A DNA stretch of 31,928 nt from Sphaeroforma sirkka (Eukaryota; Opisthokonta; Ichthyosporea; Ichthyophonida), in contig LUCW03001825.1 of the NCBI GenBank assembly GCA_001586965.3, positions 1 to 31,928 on the forward strand, given 5' to 3'. Under the pieces are notes generated by a model. It saw only the letters and a program-made list of their open reading frames with translations, did not search any database and had not been told where the DNA came from. Both the position numbers and the translations under genes were made by a program. Within the stretch, counting starts at the first letter, position 1, and each line of letters opens with the position of its first letter. This document shows, one piece after another, positions 30,670 to 31,928 of the stretch.

Positions 30670-31266
30670 TGTAGAAATACGGCCTGCGGTCAGTCTAAAA
30701 TATCAAGATCAATTGAGATAATACATTGGTTTTTATTTGTATTTTAAATAATTTAGTACAAGCTCTTTTTTCCAATATTTCCAAAGTGTTCTAAATTCAC
30801 TTTGATGGCTCCAATAGCCTGAGTATTTGGTATGACTCATCTACTTGGACCTATTTGAGACATTAGTAGATGTAGGATATTATAAACTAAATTTTATAAT
30901 CTCCGAACTACTACTTATAGATTTTGGTCCTCCCGCCAATCTCCAAAATCCAATAAGTCTTTTTTTTTTTTTTAACTTTTCTTCAGATGGAACTTTATTT
31001 ATATCAGCTAATGTATTAACGTGACTTACGTTATTATGTCTATTTACAAATTAGGCAAGTGGTCATGAACACTTAGTACTTCTAGTGAAAATTATTCAAT
31101 AAAGAACAGCTAGAGGTACGCCCTGTGTGATCGAGGATATTTAGGCTCTTAACAAGAGGCAGTCCCGATCATTCTTACACAAGCTACCACTGCTAAATCC
31201 TAACTGACTAAATTGTATTTTAGTTTATTATAGTTTGAAACCTAGTAATTTCCATCGAAGTTTACA
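30670..31266 (+). mobile_element. 3' LTR of element E
   Basis: This 597-bp LTR begins TGTAGAAATACGG and ends CGAAGTTTACA, about 99% identical to 24277-24871. AATAAA at 31098-31103 would serve as the poly(A) signal. It is followed by the GATT duplication (31267-31270). Confidence 0.93.
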
Positions 31267-31270
31267 GATT
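31267..31270 (+). repeat. Target-site duplication GATT, right side of E
   Basis: This is the second copy of the 4-bp GATT found at 24273-24276. After it the F leader resumes (ACCGAACTTTGCTTCAGTA, compare D near 20693). Confidence 0.85.
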
Positions 31271-31928
31271 ACCGAACTTTGCTTCAGTAAATGATATTTG
31301 CTGAAAATAAGAGTTGAAATCGCATTCTTTCTGTCTCAATTTCTCCCGAACTGTGCCTAGCTCCTCCTCTGCATTGCTACCTGTCTCACGCGCTCTTAAT
31401 TCACTCGTTTCCATTCTACGTCGCCTGACACTGTCGATTCTACATTGCTACCTGTTTTTCTTGATTACCTCTATCTACTCATTGTCGTCGCTGTACTCGC
31501 CATTCCCTATTCAAACCAGCTAGAGTGTACTCGCCCACACCTATGAAAATCTGCCATTTCGACCTTCTCTACGCCAAATTACGTTCTTCTATACCCCTAA
31601 CTGCGATACTGCATCATGTTCGAGTTGTGCGGACTAACTAGGCCAGTCAAAACATTGTTCAAACATCCTATGGACTGCTAATTAGTCAGAGGGAGGCCTT
31701 GATTGTCAACTACGGCCTGAAAAATCGCATTGAAATTGAAGTATCTGGATTTTCGGACCGAAGATGTATAAAAAAAATCAAAAGAAGAATGAATGGTTGT
31801 TGGGAAAAAGTCGGATGACTAATTGTTCTATAAAAATATAAAATAAAAATTCTCATCAGACAAATAAACGGGGCACCTGTTAATTTCTGCATATATTACT
31901 AATCACTCCAATTTGCTCTAGATTTAAA
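31271..31928 (-). other. F: distal leader, continues past the window (no gene seen)
   Basis: This is the counterpart of D at about 20694-21507. It lacks the duplicated ~190-bp block that D has at about 21243-21434, and it carries an extra ~35-bp piece at 31501-31535. A Ser/Leu-rich open frame on the plus strand (31314-31523) is shared with D, but I do not accept it as a gene. Confidence 0.7.
31501..31535 (+). repeat. Templated ~35-bp insertion in the F leader
   Basis: ATTCCCTATTCAAACCAGC plus the following bases are absent from D at this place (near 20917). They closely resemble another part of the F leader at about 23777-23806 (ATTCCCTATTCAAACCAAC). The piece is bounded by a repeated GTACTCGCC, which suggests a template switch. 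Confidence 0.65.

Larger units (their letters stand above)
24277..31266 (+). mobile_element. Family 3 Ty3/gypsy element E, young
   Basis: E is bounded by two direct LTRs (24277-24871 and 30670-31266) and GATT target duplications, and is inserted in the F leader. Parts in order are LTR, gag (from 24951), protease, reverse transcriptase, RNase H, DAM-like segment, integrase zinc finger and part of the core, and LTR. The integrase C-terminus and a polypurine tract are not seen, so E is incomplete. It also hosts a 537-bp LTR-derived insert (29260-29796). Its codons favour A/T at third positions, unlike families 1 and 2. The LTRs differ by about four substitutions and two one-base length changes, so insertion was recent. 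Some breaks are present. Confidence 0.9.
22038..31928 (-). mobile_element. Family 2 element F, host of D and E, runs off the window
   Basis: F is a minus-strand family 2 copy in two visible parts: gag and proximal leader at 22038-24276, and more leader at 31271-31928. They are separated by element E (24277-31266). The left edge is the LTR of D lying in the F gag. The distal leader continues beyond the window, so the F LTR is not seen. Its gag differs from C and D by clearly more changes than those two differ from each other, so F is an older, separate copy. It is broken by the insertions and by some further damage. Confidence 0.85.

Overview
The window is eukaryotic repeat DNA. Everything I can recognise belongs to nested Ty3/gypsy-type LTR retrotransposons, and I found no convincing host gene. 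Direct LTRs, gag zinc knuckles, aspartic protease, reverse transcriptase (YIDD/YLDD), RNase H and DDE integrase all point to a eukaryotic nuclear genome. The host cannot be named from this sequence. An LTR-rich protist such as Perkinsus is only a guess.

Three families are present. Family 1 (copies A and B, + strand) has LTR M, gag, pol, an integrase tail with a GPY module and a chromodomain-like segment, and a tandem-repeat 3' region. Family 2 (G, C, D, F) has a ~445-bp LTR beginning TGTGGTAAAA, a very long ~2.1-kb leader, gag and pol. Family 3 (E) has a 595-bp LTR, gag and pol, and is more A+T-rich. Families 1 and 2 are related throughout gag and pol; E is more distant. In all three, a segment resembling the DAM-like methylase domain of DIRS elements lies between RNase H and integrase.

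Layout: 1-469 G LTR (minus); 470-3454 remains of A; 3455-~3712 LTR M, shared by A and B; 3713-9527 B; 9528-17273 C (plus); 17274-22037 D (minus, head-to-head with C, making an inverted repeat with ~4.8-kb arms around a ~2.8-kb centre); 22038-24276 and 31271-31928 F (minus); 24277-31266 E, inserted in the F leader with GATT target duplications. Inside E, 29260-29796 is a palindromic insert made of LTR pieces, flanked by TTAA.

Relative ages: A and F are hosts for later insertions (G in A; D and E in F), and C interrupts B. E is young, because its two LTRs differ at about four positions. A, B and F are older fossils. C and D are almost identical in gag. Many copy-to-copy differences are one-base length changes, so part of the apparent decay may be long-read consensus error. 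The elements are treated here as fossils: all are broken or incomplete.
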